DNA from: Rhizobium sp. NXC14
Lineage (GTDB): Bacteria > Pseudomonadota > Alphaproteobacteria > Rhizobiales > Rhizobiaceae
Length of the DNA: 64,000 bases
Direction: 5' to 3'
Assembly (NCBI RefSeq): GCF_002117485.1
Contig: NZ_CP021030.1
Location: 3,041,001-3,105,000 of the forward strand
The position numbers and the translations under genes were made by a program. Position 1 is the stretch's first letter. Each line of letters starts with the position of its first letter. Under the pieces are notes generated by a model. That model did not search any database. It saw only the letters and a program-made list of their open reading frames with translations, and had not been told where the DNA came from. Below are positions 8,328 through 16,617 of the stretch, one piece after another.

Positions 8328-8623
8328 ATTGTTAGGAATGATCGAGGAGAGGTCGTGACCGCCTGAAACACCCGGCGCGGTGTGCCTCTCTACGCCAGGG
8401 GCAAGTTTGGCTTGACCACTCTCGGTCATCCCAGGCCTTGAGCCTCGGATCCATGCCCGTAGCTGCTGATGGATGCGGTTTGGATGCTCGGCTCAAGGCC
8501 GAGCATGCCGGAGTGTGGGGTTGGCTGGTGGAACAATCGGGCGCAGACCCTCATGTCAGGAATGCCATCTGCCAGTGAAACCCACAATGCCGGCCTATCG
8601 CCAAACAATTGACAATGCCGCTC
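8328..8623. other. Intergenic region without a recognised gene
   Basis: No convincing ORF is seen. It contains the palindrome GCTCGGC...GCCGAGC near 8488-8506, possibly a terminator for the leftward ATPase gene or part of a degenerate repeat. The flanking operons converge here. Confidence 0.4.
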
Positions 8624-9625
8624 TCACCGAATCGCCCGGTCGTCCGCGTCAAAGCGATGCACACGCGCTTGATCCGGCGTCGCATAGACGATCTCATCGG
8701 GCTCATACTGGTGCTCGCCGAAAAGGCGCGCCGTCAGCAGGCCGCACTGCTCGGATTCCAGATAGATGATCGTGTCGGCGCCGAGATGCTCGACATGCAC
8801 GACCTTCGCACGCCACGTCCCCTGCTCGCGCGACAGTGTCATGTGTTCGGGACGCACGCCGATCGTCTTGGCGCTATGATCGCCCACCTTTTCACCGGGG
8901 ACGAAATTCATCTGCGGCGAGCCGATGAAGCCGGCGACGAAGACGTTGGCCGGGCGGTTGTAAAGCTCCATCGGCGAGCCGATCTGCTCGATCGAGCCGG
9001 CATTCAGCACGACGATCTTGTCGGCAAGCGTCATCGCCTCGACCTGGTCGTGGGTGACGTAGATCATCGTCGCCTTCAGGCCGCGGTGCAGCCGGGCGAT
9101 TTCGAGCCGGGTCTGGACGCGCAACGCCGCGTCAAGGTTGGACAGCGGCTCATCGAACAGGAAGAGTTCCGGCTCGCGCACGATGGCGCGGCCGATGGCG
9201 ACGCGCTGCCGCTGGCCGCCGGAGAGCTCGGCTGGCCGCCGCCCCAAATAAGGCGCAAGCGAGAGCATGCCGGACGCCTTGCCGACCCGCTTGTCGATCT
9301 CGTCCTTGGCCGTTCCCGCCTGTTTGAGGCCGAGCCCCATATTGTCCTTGACCGTCAGGTGCGGATAAAGCGCATAGGACTGGAACACCATGGCGATGCC
9401 GCGCTTGGCCGGCGGCGTCAGCGTCTCGTCGCGGCCGTTGATGACGACGGCGCCCGAGGTCACGTCCTCGAGGCCGGCGATGCTGCGCAACAGCGTTGAT
9501 TTTCCGCAGCCGGACGGCCCGACGAAGATGACGAATTCGCCATCCTTGACTTCGAGATCGATGCCTTTCAGCACCTCATGCGTGCCATAGGTCTTGCGGA
9601 TGGATTTGAGTTGAAGCGATCCCAC
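8624..9625 (-). CDS. Carbohydrate ABC transporter ATP-binding protein (UgpC/MalK-like)
   Basis: This 333-residue ATPase has Walker [10 protein letters not shown] at 36-44, Q-loop Q82, signature LSGGQRQ at 134-140 and Walker B LFLFDEP ending at 160, followed by a MalK-type C-terminal regulatory domain (NFVPGEK..., GVRPEHMTL). The GTG at 9623-9625 was chosen because AGGGAA lies 6 bases upstream; an earlier in-frame start would overlap the upstream oxidoreductase gene. It is the last gene of the leftward sugar-transport operon and should drive the permeases at 10694-12490. Confidence 0.88.
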   Translation of the reverse strand: MGSLQLKSIRKTYGTHEVLKGIDLEVKDGEFVIFVGPSGCGKSTLLRSIAGLEDVTSGAVVINGRDETLTPPAKRGIAMVFQSYALYPHLTVKDNMGLGLKQAGTAKDEIDKRVGKASGMLSLAPYLGRRPAELSGGQRQRVAIGRAIVREPELFLFDEPLSNLDAALRVQTRLEIARLHRGLKATMIYVTHDQVEAMTLADKIVVLNAGSIEQIGSPMELYNRPANVFVAGFIGSPQMNFVPGEKVGDHSAKTIGVRPEHMTLSREQGTWRAKVVHVEHLGADTIIYLESEQCGLLTARLFGEHQYEPDEIVYATPDQARVHRFDADDRAIR

Positions 9626-9635
9626 TGTGTTTCCC

Positions 9636-10697
9636 TTACAATCTGACCGGCTGGCCGGTACGCACGCTCTCGTCGGCGGCAAGGCAGATGCGCAGCGACG
9701 CCACCGCATCCGCCATATGGCGATCGAGGTTCAGGTCCTCGCGGATCGCCCTCAGCATGAAGGCCTGTTCCAAGTCGCAGAGCGCCTGATGACCGGGCTC
9801 GCCTGTCATCCTCATATCCTGGTCGGGCCTGATGAATTTGCCGTCCGGGCCGGTTTCAGCCGTGTGCAGACGGATCACCGAGGTCTTGGTGTGCGTGTCT
9901 ATATCGTCGGACTTGGCATTCGGATCCATGACGATCGACACTGCGCCCTTCGGCGACATTACATCCTTCACGAAAAAGGCTGTCTCCGAGATCATCGGTC
10001 CCCAGCCGGCCTCATACCAGCCGACCGAACCGTCCTCGAAAAGCACCTGTAGGTGGCCGTAATTATACATGTCGGCGGCGATTTCATCGGAGAGACGCAG
10101 TCCCATGCCGCGCACCTCGACGGCTCTCGCATCGGTGATCTGGCACATGACGTCGACATAATGCACGCCGCAATCGACGATCGGCGGGGTCGTGCGCATC
10201 AGCGACTTGTGCGTCGACCAGGTCGGACCGCTGGACTGCTGGTTGAGGTTCATGCGGAAGACGTAAGGCGGGCCGAGCTTGCGCGCCTCTGCTATCAGCT
10301 TCATCCAGGACGGATGATGGCGGAGGATATAGCCGATCACCAGCTTTCGCCCCGCCTTCTCCGCTGCCGCAACGACCCGCTCGGCATCGGCGACGGTGGT
10401 CGCCAGCGGCTTTTCCACGAAGACATGACAACCGGCCTCGAAGGCGGCGACGGCATAATCGGCATGGCTGTCGGAATAGGTGTTGATCGAGCAGAGATCC
10501 GGCTTCAGCTCCGCAAGCGCCGTCGCGAAGTCGGGATGAACAGTATAGCCCTGCAGCGCGGGCTCCAGCTCCGGTGTCGAGCGATTGACGAGACCGACGA
10601 TTTCGAAGCCGGGATTGTTGTGATAGGCGAGCGCGTGGCTGCGGCCCATGTTGCCGAGGCCCGCAACGACGACGCGGATCGGTTTCTCCTGGTTCAT
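9636..10697 (-). CDS. Gfo/Idh/MocA family oxidoreductase
   Basis: This 353-residue NAD(P)-dependent sugar dehydrogenase family protein has an N-terminal Rossmann motif [11 protein letters not shown] at about 10-20 and the family hallmark EKPLA at 95-99, where the lysine is usually catalytic. A C-terminal substrate-binding alpha/beta domain follows (GVHYVDVM region). The ATG overlaps the upstream permease stop (ATGA), so it is coupled to the sugar transporter. It probably oxidises or epimerises the imported sugar or its phosphate in the cytoplasm; the substrate is unknown. Confidence 0.88.
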   Translation of the reverse strand: MNQEKPIRVVVAGLGNMGRSHALAYHNNPGFEIVGLVNRSTPELEPALQGYTVHPDFATALAELKPDLCSINTYSDSHADYAVAAFEAGCHVFVEKPLATTVADAERVVAAAEKAGRKLVIGYILRHHPSWMKLIAEARKLGPPYVFRMNLNQQSSGPTWSTHKSLMRTTPPIVDCGVHYVDVMCQITDARAVEVRGMGLRLSDEIAADMYNYGHLQVLFEDGSVGWYEAGWGPMISETAFFVKDVMSPKGAVSIVMDPNAKSDDIDTHTKTSVIRLHTAETGPDGKFIRPDQDMRMTGEPGHQALCDLEQAFMLRAIREDLNLDRHMADAVASLRICLAADESVRTGQPVRL

Positions 10698-11533
10698 TTG
10701 ACGGCTCCCGACGTGATGCCGCGGATCAGCTGCCGCGAGAAGATGACGTAAAGGATCAGGATCGGTAGGATGGCTAGCGACAGGGCCGCCAGCACCGCAT
10801 TCCAGTTGGTGACGAACTGGCCGATGAAGATCTGCGAACCGAGCGTCACCGTCTTGGTGCTTTCGGCAGGCGCCAGGATCAGCGGAAACCAGAGGTCGTT
10901 CCAGATCGGAATCATGGTGAAGACGGCGACTGTCGCCATGGCCGGGCGCACCAGCGGCAGCACCAGGCGGAAGAAGATCGCATATTCGGAAAGCCCGTCG
11001 ATGCGCCCGGCATTCTTCAGATCGTCCGAAACCGTGCGCATGAATTCCGACAGTATGAAGATCGCCAGCGGTATGCCCTGCGCGGTATAGACGAGGACGA
11101 GCGCCGTCAGCGTATTGACGAGAGCGGCCGCCACCATGCCCTGCAAGATCGCCACCGTGCCGAGGCGGATCGGGATCATGATGCCGATCGCCATGTAGAG
11201 CCCGAGCAGCAGATTGCCGCGGAAGCGGTATTCAGACAGAGCGAAGGCGGCCATGGCGCCGAACAGCAGCACCAGCAGGATCGAAACAACAGTCACAACG
11301 AAGCTGTTCTGGAAATAGGTGGCGAAATCGCCCTGCCCCAGCACCGTCTGGTAGCCGACGAGGCTGAAGGTCGACGGCGTCGGGATCATCAGCGGTTCGC
11401 GGAAGATCGAGTTACGATCCTTGAACGAGTTGACGATGGTCAGGAACACCGGAAACAGAGCGACCAGCGTATAGGCGCTGAGCGCCAAGTGCACGAGGCC
11501 GGTGCGGATCGGAGATGTGCGTGCCTTGGACAT
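10694..11533 (-). CDS. Carbohydrate ABC transporter permease (MalG-like)
   Basis: This 279-residue permease has six predicted transmembrane segments. The EAA loop region is LKNAGRIDGLSEYAIFFRLVLP. The N-terminal segment TGLVHLALSAYTLVALFPVFLTIVNSFK is typical of CUT1 MalG-type subunits. It overlaps the oxidoreductase start by 4 bp and follows the MalF-like gene by 9 bp. The two permeases form the membrane channel of a sugar importer. Confidence 0.88.
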   Translation of the reverse strand: MSKARTSPIRTGLVHLALSAYTLVALFPVFLTIVNSFKDRNSIFREPLMIPTPSTFSLVGYQTVLGQGDFATYFQNSFVVTVVSILLVLLFGAMAAFALSEYRFRGNLLLGLYMAIGIMIPIRLGTVAILQGMVAAALVNTLTALVLVYTAQGIPLAIFILSEFMRTVSDDLKNAGRIDGLSEYAIFFRLVLPLVRPAMATVAVFTMIPIWNDLWFPLILAPAESTKTVTLGSQIFIGQFVTNWNAVLAALSLAILPILILYVIFSRQLIRGITSGAVK

Positions 11534-11542
11534 GCGCGCTCC

Positions 11543-12490
11543 TCAGAACTGGTAGCGACGCATGCGCCGCTGGATGACGAAGAGATAAAGCGAGACGCCG
11601 GCGAGAATGATGAGGAACATCACGGTCGCGATCGTCGCACCCATCGAGCGGTCACCGAGCTGCAGCTGGAAACCGAAGAAGGTGCGGTAAAGCAGTGTGC
11701 CGAGAATGTCGGTCGACATGTCGGGTCCGGCAAGCGCGCCCTGCACCGTGTAGATCAGGTCAAAGGCGTTGAAATTGCCGACGAAGGTCAGGATCGAGAT
11801 GATGCCGATCGCCGGCAGGATGAGCGGCAGCTTGATCTTCCAGAACTGGGCCCAGCCGGTGACGCCGTCACATTCGGCGGCCTCGATCACCTCTTCGGGA
11901 ATGCTGAGCAGCGCTGCATAGATCAGCATCATCGGAATGCCGATATATTGCCAATTGGAGATCAGCGACACGGCGATCAGCGCCGAACCCGGCTTGCCGA
12001 GCCACGGCGCGAACAGGAATTTCAAGCCGATGAGGTCGAGCATCCAGGGCGCCACACCCCAGATCGGCGACAGGATCAGCTTCCAGATGAAGCCGACGAT
12101 GACGAAGGAGAGCAGCGTCGGCAGGAATATCGCCGTGCGGTAGAAGGCGACGCCTCGCAGCTTCGGTACCGAAAGCAGGGCTGCGAGCGCAATGCCGATC
12201 GGGTTCTGCACGCACATGTGGATGGCGAAGAAGATCACGTTGTTGACGAGGGCGTTCCAGAAATCATGCGCCCATCGCGGATCGCCGAACAGCACCTTGA
12301 AATTCGCAAGCCCGACGAAGGCCGGCTGCCCGTCGACAGTGTTATAGAGCGAGAGCCTCAGCGTTTCGATGAGCGGCAGCACCATGACAGCGGAGTAGAC
12401 GATCACCGCAGGCAGCATGAAGACGAAGATGTGCCAGCGCACCGGGCGCTTGATCGGGACGATATCGGCCGCGTTGTCGGTTTCGCTCAT
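11543..12490 (-). CDS. Carbohydrate ABC transporter permease (MalF-like)
   Basis: This 315-residue CUT1 permease has a hydrophilic N-terminus (MSETDNAADIVPIKRPVRWH) and about six transmembrane helices. The EAA loop is EEVIEAAECDGVTGWAQFWKIKLPLILP. It lies between the binding-protein gene (220 bp away, with a palindromic repeat between them) and the MalG-like gene. It pairs with that gene product to import an oligosaccharide or amino sugar. Confidence 0.88.
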   Translation of the reverse strand: MSETDNAADIVPIKRPVRWHIFVFMLPAVIVYSAVMVLPLIETLRLSLYNTVDGQPAFVGLANFKVLFGDPRWAHDFWNALVNNVIFFAIHMCVQNPIGIALAALLSVPKLRGVAFYRTAIFLPTLLSFVIVGFIWKLILSPIWGVAPWMLDLIGLKFLFAPWLGKPGSALIAVSLISNWQYIGIPMMLIYAALLSIPEEVIEAAECDGVTGWAQFWKIKLPLILPAIGIISILTFVGNFNAFDLIYTVQGALAGPDMSTDILGTLLYRTFFGFQLQLGDRSMGATIATVMFLIILAGVSLYLFVIQRRMRRYQF

Positions 12491-12633
12491 GGCTTTTGCC
12501 TGTTCTTGTCGCCTCGCCGCAATCTTGCTGGCGCAGATGGAAAATGTCGCGCCTCACCCGAACTCTCTGCGGTTGGCAAGAGAGGGAACGCCCCGCTGGG
12601 GATGCGATAACGGGCTGGGAGGTCGCTGCGAGT

Positions 12634-12690
12634 CTCCTTCTCCCCGCAAGCGGGGAGAAGGTGGCCGGCAGGCCGGATGAGGGGCCGCAA
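12634..12690. repeat. Rhizobial palindromic intergenic repeat, family 1 (RIME-like)
   Basis: CCTTCTCCCCGC (12636-12647) and GCGGGGAGAAGG (12650-12661) form a perfect 12-bp stem with an AA loop, followed by a second small palindrome GGCC-GGCA-GGCC and GGATGAGGGGC. Related copies occur at 25657-25803 and 53703-53864. It lies between the sugar-binding-protein gene and its MalF-like permease gene. Confidence 0.75.
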
Positions 12691-12709
12691 ACGCCACCCC
12701 TGATCGCAT

Positions 12710-13969
12710 TCACTTGGCCGGCTTGTACCAGCGATCGAGGCCCTTCTGCAGCTTCTCGGCGGCGGCCTGCGGCGTATCCGTGCCGTTGATCACATTGGCC
12801 GATTCGACCCAGGTCTCGTTCTCGAGGTTCGGCGTGCCGCGCGACAGGATCTGGTAGGTCGAGCGGACGGTCGACTTGTAGGGGCCGCGCCAGGAAACGA
12901 ACTCCTGAGCGAGCGGATCGGACATCTTCACCGGGCTGGAGTTCAGGCTGAAGAAGCCCGGCAGCGCGTTCGCATAGATATCGGCGAATTCGGGCGAAGC
13001 GACCCAGCTGAGGAACTTCTTGGCTTCCTCAGGATGCGTGCTCTTCGCGTTCAGGGCGACGCCGATATCAGGATGATCGGAAATATAGCCCTGGTCGCCT
13101 GCCTTCGGAACCGGCGGCGGGAAAGCGCCCATCTTGAACTGCGCCTGCGTGTTGAAGAGCGCGATCTCCCACGAACCGGCCGGGTAGATGGCGGCGCGGC
13201 CCAGCGTGAAGAGGTTCTGGCTGTCCGAATAGGTCTGGGCTTCGAAACCATCGCCGAGATAGGGCTTCCACTTGGCAAGCTCTTCAAAGGGCTTGACCCA
13301 TTCGGGATCGGTCAGTTTCTGCTTGCCTGCGATCAGGGCTAGGCGGCCCTCTTCACCCTTCCAGTAGTTCGGGCCGATGTTCTGGTAGCCCATGGTCGCG
13401 GCTTCCCAGAGATCCTTCGTGCCCATGGCGAGCGGAATATAGGTGCCATCGGCCTTGATCTTGTCGAGGGCTGCGTAGAACTCGTCCTGCGTCTTCGGCA
13501 CGGAGATGCCGAGCTTGTCGAAGGCATCCTTGTTGTAGATGAAGCCGTGGATGACCGAAGCCATCGGCACGCAGAAGGTGGACTTGCCGTCGTCGGTCGT
13601 CCAGGCAGCCTTGGCGACCGGCGAGAAGTTCTCCATACCCGACAGGCTGGTGATGTCGACGAGCTGCTTCTTGTTGAAGAGTTCGAGCGAGGCGTCGAAC
13701 GGACGGCAGGTAATAATATCGCCTGCGGAGCCGGCATCGAGCTTGGCGTTCAGCGAAGCGTTGTATTCGGTCGGGGCTGTCGGCGAGAAGACGATCTTGA
13801 TGCCCGGGTTTTTCGCTTCAAACGCCGGAATGATCTTCTCCTGCCAGATCTGCAGGTCGTCGTTACGCCAGCTTTCGACGGTCAGCGTGACATCGGCGGC
13901 ATGGACGAGACCTGCCGAGGTCAGAAGGCTTGAGGCAAGCAGCAGGCTTTTCAGAGCAGTGTTTTTCAT
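12710..13969 (-). CDS. Extracellular sugar-binding protein of an ABC transporter
   Basis: This 419-residue family 1 extracellular solute-binding protein has a signal peptide cleaved after about residue 24 (SAGLVHA-ADVTL). The mature sequence has the MalE-like fold, including ITCRPFDASLELFNKKQLVDI and GRAAIYPAGSWEIALF. It is the first gene of the leftward operon with two CUT1 permeases, an oxidoreductase and an ATPase. A divergent N-acetylglucosamine-type kinase and a GntR regulator suggest an amino sugar or chito-oligosaccharide substrate (inference). The start is preceded by GGAGAGGG. Confidence 0.88.
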   Translation of the reverse strand: MKNTALKSLLLASSLLTSAGLVHAADVTLTVESWRNDDLQIWQEKIIPAFEAKNPGIKIVFSPTAPTEYNASLNAKLDAGSAGDIITCRPFDASLELFNKKQLVDITSLSGMENFSPVAKAAWTTDDGKSTFCVPMASVIHGFIYNKDAFDKLGISVPKTQDEFYAALDKIKADGTYIPLAMGTKDLWEAATMGYQNIGPNYWKGEEGRLALIAGKQKLTDPEWVKPFEELAKWKPYLGDGFEAQTYSDSQNLFTLGRAAIYPAGSWEIALFNTQAQFKMGAFPPPVPKAGDQGYISDHPDIGVALNAKSTHPEEAKKFLSWVASPEFADIYANALPGFFSLNSSPVKMSDPLAQEFVSWRGPYKSTVRSTYQILSRGTPNLENETWVESANVINGTDTPQAAAEKLQKGLDRWYKPAK

Positions 13970-14487
13970 TTCCCTCTCCTGTTTTTAGCGCCGAGGCGCC
14001 GTTTTCGATCTGAAACAAGCAATTGGCGCGCCTGAGGAAACGCCCAATGCCCCTTGGAGGGCCGCCAGCAACTGCCGGCCCCGAAAGCTCGATAGGCCGA
14101 AGGCGATCGCCTGCGGTCCGGCTGCGCACCCTGCAGATAATCTGCACCGCGCGATGACTGAGGGGAAAGCTATGGATCCTAAATTATCCGCCAGCCTACC
14201 AAGCCGGCGGATCATTCTCCGATCATCTTCGAAGCGGGTCCGGCTTGGCTTTGCTGCCGGGTTTCGTGGGCTTCGAAATGCTGTTCCCTTTTTCCGAATT
14301 AAGGCCAAAAAAATACCAATTGTCCAGATGAAATTTAACTTTTCGGCCTTCAAAAATTCATTAAAAATTTTTGCTGAACAAAATCAATGCGATAAAAAGA
14401 TAAATTTTCGCCGCTGCCCCCACTTGGTAAATGGTATTTTTTTGGTATTGTAAGAAAATCCAAGGGGAACGGCGTATCGGAGGCCCG
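13970..14487. other. Divergent promoter region between sugar operon and kinase-regulator operon
   Basis: This 518-bp region is clearly AT-rich over 14280-14460. It holds no convincing gene. It must contain promoters for both the leftward sugar operon and the rightward kinase gene, plus the TGGTA repeats described separately. Confidence 0.6.
14312..14449. promoter_or_regulatory. Candidate GntR (NagR/DasR-like) half-site cluster
   Basis: TGGTA occurs at 14425, 14432 and 14443 as closely spaced direct copies, and the inverted form ATACCAAT occurs at 14313-14320. TGGT(A/C)T half-sites are characteristic of NagR/YvoA and DasR operators of the HutC/UTRA GntR family. The regulator encoded at 15369 belongs to that family. 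The spacing is not a classical palindrome, so the assignment is tentative. Confidence 0.4.
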
Positions 14488-15372
14488 ATGACGGAGCTTG
14501 CAATCGGCATAGACGGCGGCGGGACGAGCTGCCGGGCAGCGGTCGCGGATAGAAACGGCAACGTCCTTGGCCGCGGTAAGGCAGGCCCTGCCAATATCCT
14601 GTCCGACCTGGAAAACTCCCTGCTCAACATCGTCGAATCCGCCCGGCAGGCGCTCAGCGACGCTGGTCTCAACGCTGAAGCCCTATCCTCCGTTGTATCG
14701 GTCGTCGGCGTCGCGGGCGCCAACGTCTTGGACTACGGCAAACGAATCGAAAGAGCCCTGCCCTTTGCCCAAGGCTGTGTCGTCACCGATGCCTTGATCT
14801 CCCTACAGGGCGCGCTCGGCGATGCCGACGGCATTGTCGGCGCCTTCGGCACCGGTTCGGTCTATAATGCGCGAAGGGATGGCCGGCTGAAGGGCATCGG
14901 CGGCTGGGGCTTCGTTGTCGGCGACCAGGCAAGCGGCGCCCGCCTCGGCCGTGACCTCATGGAACGGTCGCTACTCGCCCGTGACGGGGTGCGCCCGGCA
15001 TCGCCGATCACCGAAGCGGTCATGATCGAATACGGCAACGACCCGGAGCAGATCGTCAATTTCGCCCATACGGCCCGGCCAACGGATTTTGCCCGTTACG
15101 CGCCCATGGTCTTCAAGCATGCGTCAGAAGGCGACGTCGTCGCGGTCGGTATCGTCAGGGACGCCGCAACGGCGATCGGCGAAAGCCTCGACGCGCTGCT
15201 CTGGCCGGAATGCCCGTCGATCTGCCTGCTCGGCGGTCTTGCGGAAGCTTACGAGCCCTGGCTTTCCGAACGCTACAAGCCGCTGCTCGCCAGGCCGAAG
15301 AACGATGCCCTGCAGGGCGCGGTGGAACTCGCGGTCAAGCTCCTCAACGATCAGCAGAGAGGTGCGGCATGA
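14488..15372 (+). CDS. N-acetylglucosamine kinase-like ATPase (BadF/BadG/BcrA/BcrD family)
   Basis: This 294-residue ASKHA-fold sugar kinase has an N-terminal phosphate-1 motif GIDGGGTSCRAAVADRNG (residues 7-24) and a central GAFGTGSVYNARR loop followed by GGWGFVVGDQASGARLGRDL, typical of N-acetylglucosamine/glucosamine kinases. The ATG at 14488 has CGGAGG 5 bases upstream and starts just before the first beta-strand; a longer in-frame reading from 14431 lacks a site. It overlaps the GntR gene by ATGA. It likely phosphorylates the sugar imported by the divergent ABC system. Confidence 0.85.
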   Translation: MTELAIGIDGGGTSCRAAVADRNGNVLGRGKAGPANILSDLENSLLNIVESARQALSDAGLNAEALSSVVSVVGVAGANVLDYGKRIERALPFAQGCVVTDALISLQGALGDADGIVGAFGTGSVYNARRDGRLKGIGGWGFVVGDQASGARLGRDLMERSLLARDGVRPASPITEAVMIEYGNDPEQIVNFAHTARPTDFARYAPMVFKHASEGDVVAVGIVRDAATAIGESLDALLWPECPSICLLGGLAEAYEPWLSERYKPLLARPKNDALQGAVELAVKLLNDQQRGAA

Positions 15373-16133
15373 CCGACGATCTCGCCACCCTTCTGTCTTT
15401 GCAGCGCCTGCAGGCGGCGGGTACCGGACCCCTCTATGTCAAGCTGCGCCGCACGCTCGAAGAAGCAGTGCGCACCGGCACGCTCGGCCAGGGCGATGCG
15501 CTGCCGCCGGAACGCGACATCGCCGAATTTGCCGCCGTCAGCCGCGTCACCGTCCGCAAGGCGATCGACGAGCTCGTCGCCGATGGCCTGCTGGTGCGCC
15601 GCCACGGCTCGGGCACCTTCGTCGCCAAACCAGTCTCCAAGGTCGAGCAGCGCCTGTCGCAGCTCACCTCTTTCACCGAGGACATGGCGCGCCGCGGCAT
15701 GTCCTCCCGCTCCGAATGGCTGCACAAGGGCGTGCATACCCCCTCGCCCGACGAAATGATGATCCTTGGCCTACCCGCCGGCATGAAGGTGTCGCGACTC
15801 TCGCGCCTGCGCATCGCCGACGACCAGCCATTGGCAATCGAAAACGCCAGCGTCTCCGGCGAATTCCTGCCGGACCCCTCCGCCGTCACCAATTCGCTCT
15901 ACGCCGAGCTCGAACGCCTCAACGTCCGTCCGGTGCGTGCCGTGCAGCGTATTTCGGCGACCAATATGAAGGAAGCCGACGCCCAGCTTCTCGGCGTTCC
16001 TGTCGGTGCGGCCGGCCTGTCGATCGAGCGTATCTCCTACCTCAGCTCCGGCCGCGCCGTGGAATTCACCCGTTCGCTCTATCGCGGCGATGCCTATGAC
16101 TTCGTGGCCGAGCTGACGATCGGCGTGAGCTGA
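15369..16133 (+). CDS. GntR family regulator, HutC/UTRA subfamily
   Basis: This 254-residue regulator has an N-terminal winged helix (GPLYVKLRRTLEEA... LPPERDIAEFAAVSRVTVRKAIDELVADGLLVRRHGSGTFVA, about 18-78) and a C-terminal UTRA ligand-binding domain. The ATG at 15369 overlaps the kinase stop. UTRA regulators usually sense a sugar phosphate such as GlcNAc-6-P. It probably controls the divergent ABC operon and its own operon through TGGTA-type sites near 14312-14449. Confidence 0.9.
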   Translation: MTDDLATLLSLQRLQAAGTGPLYVKLRRTLEEAVRTGTLGQGDALPPERDIAEFAAVSRVTVRKAIDELVADGLLVRRHGSGTFVAKPVSKVEQRLSQLTSFTEDMARRGMSSRSEWLHKGVHTPSPDEMMILGLPAGMKVSRLSRLRIADDQPLAIENASVSGEFLPDPSAVTNSLYAELERLNVRPVRAVQRISATNMKEADAQLLGVPVGAAGLSIERISYLSSGRAVEFTRSLYRGDAYDFVAELTIGVS

Positions 16134-16540
16134 CGGCTTGAGGCTATCCAAGTTATACGGATAATTCGGGGAAGGCTGGAAACCTATCAAGCAGAAGCAA
16201 ACCCAACCGATCCCTTTCCAGACAGCCGGCGCGCCCTCGTCGATCGGCTCAAAGAAATCCGGCCAGTCTCCAAAGACTTGTCCTTTGAGCAGGCCAATTT
16301 TGAAGGAGGATCGTACAACCGGATCAAGCTTCACCGCGGGCTTGCGCCCTTTGGTGATACCACCTCCTCACCGGAAGGAGCGGCATCAATCAATTTCGAC
16401 AGACTGGCCTTTGCGGCTCGGATGGTAACTTGCACTGCAGCCTCATTCCCTCACCTAGCTAAGGATGCATTCCATCGTCATTTCCGCTATCGAATTCAAA
16501 CCGCCTGACCACGGGAAATTATCGCGCCACATCAAAAGCA
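16134..16540. other. Intergenic region without a recognised gene
   Basis: About 400 bp between the GntR gene and the metH terminator. A short open frame (16278-16508) has no recognisable features and no ribosome-binding site that persuades. No repeat or RNA gene was recognised. Confidence 0.4.
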
Positions 16541-16573
16541 TGAAGCCGGAAAGTGAATCATTTTCCGGCTTCA
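16541..16573 (-). terminator. Intrinsic terminator of metH
   Basis: TGAAGCCGGAAA (16541-16552) and TTTCCGGCTTCA (16562-16573) form a perfect 12-bp stem with a 9-nt loop, 45 bp after the metH stop. On the minus strand it is followed by TGCTTTTGA. Confidence 0.75.
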
Positions 16574-16617
16574 TCCTCTGTTGATTCATCGCATTAAGAA
16601 CGGCAACGAGCGGACCT

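Noticed and set aside
9076-9258. Second small gene inside the UgpC-like ATPase
   Set aside because: It is a shifted-frame reading of conserved ATPase motifs with no start signal.
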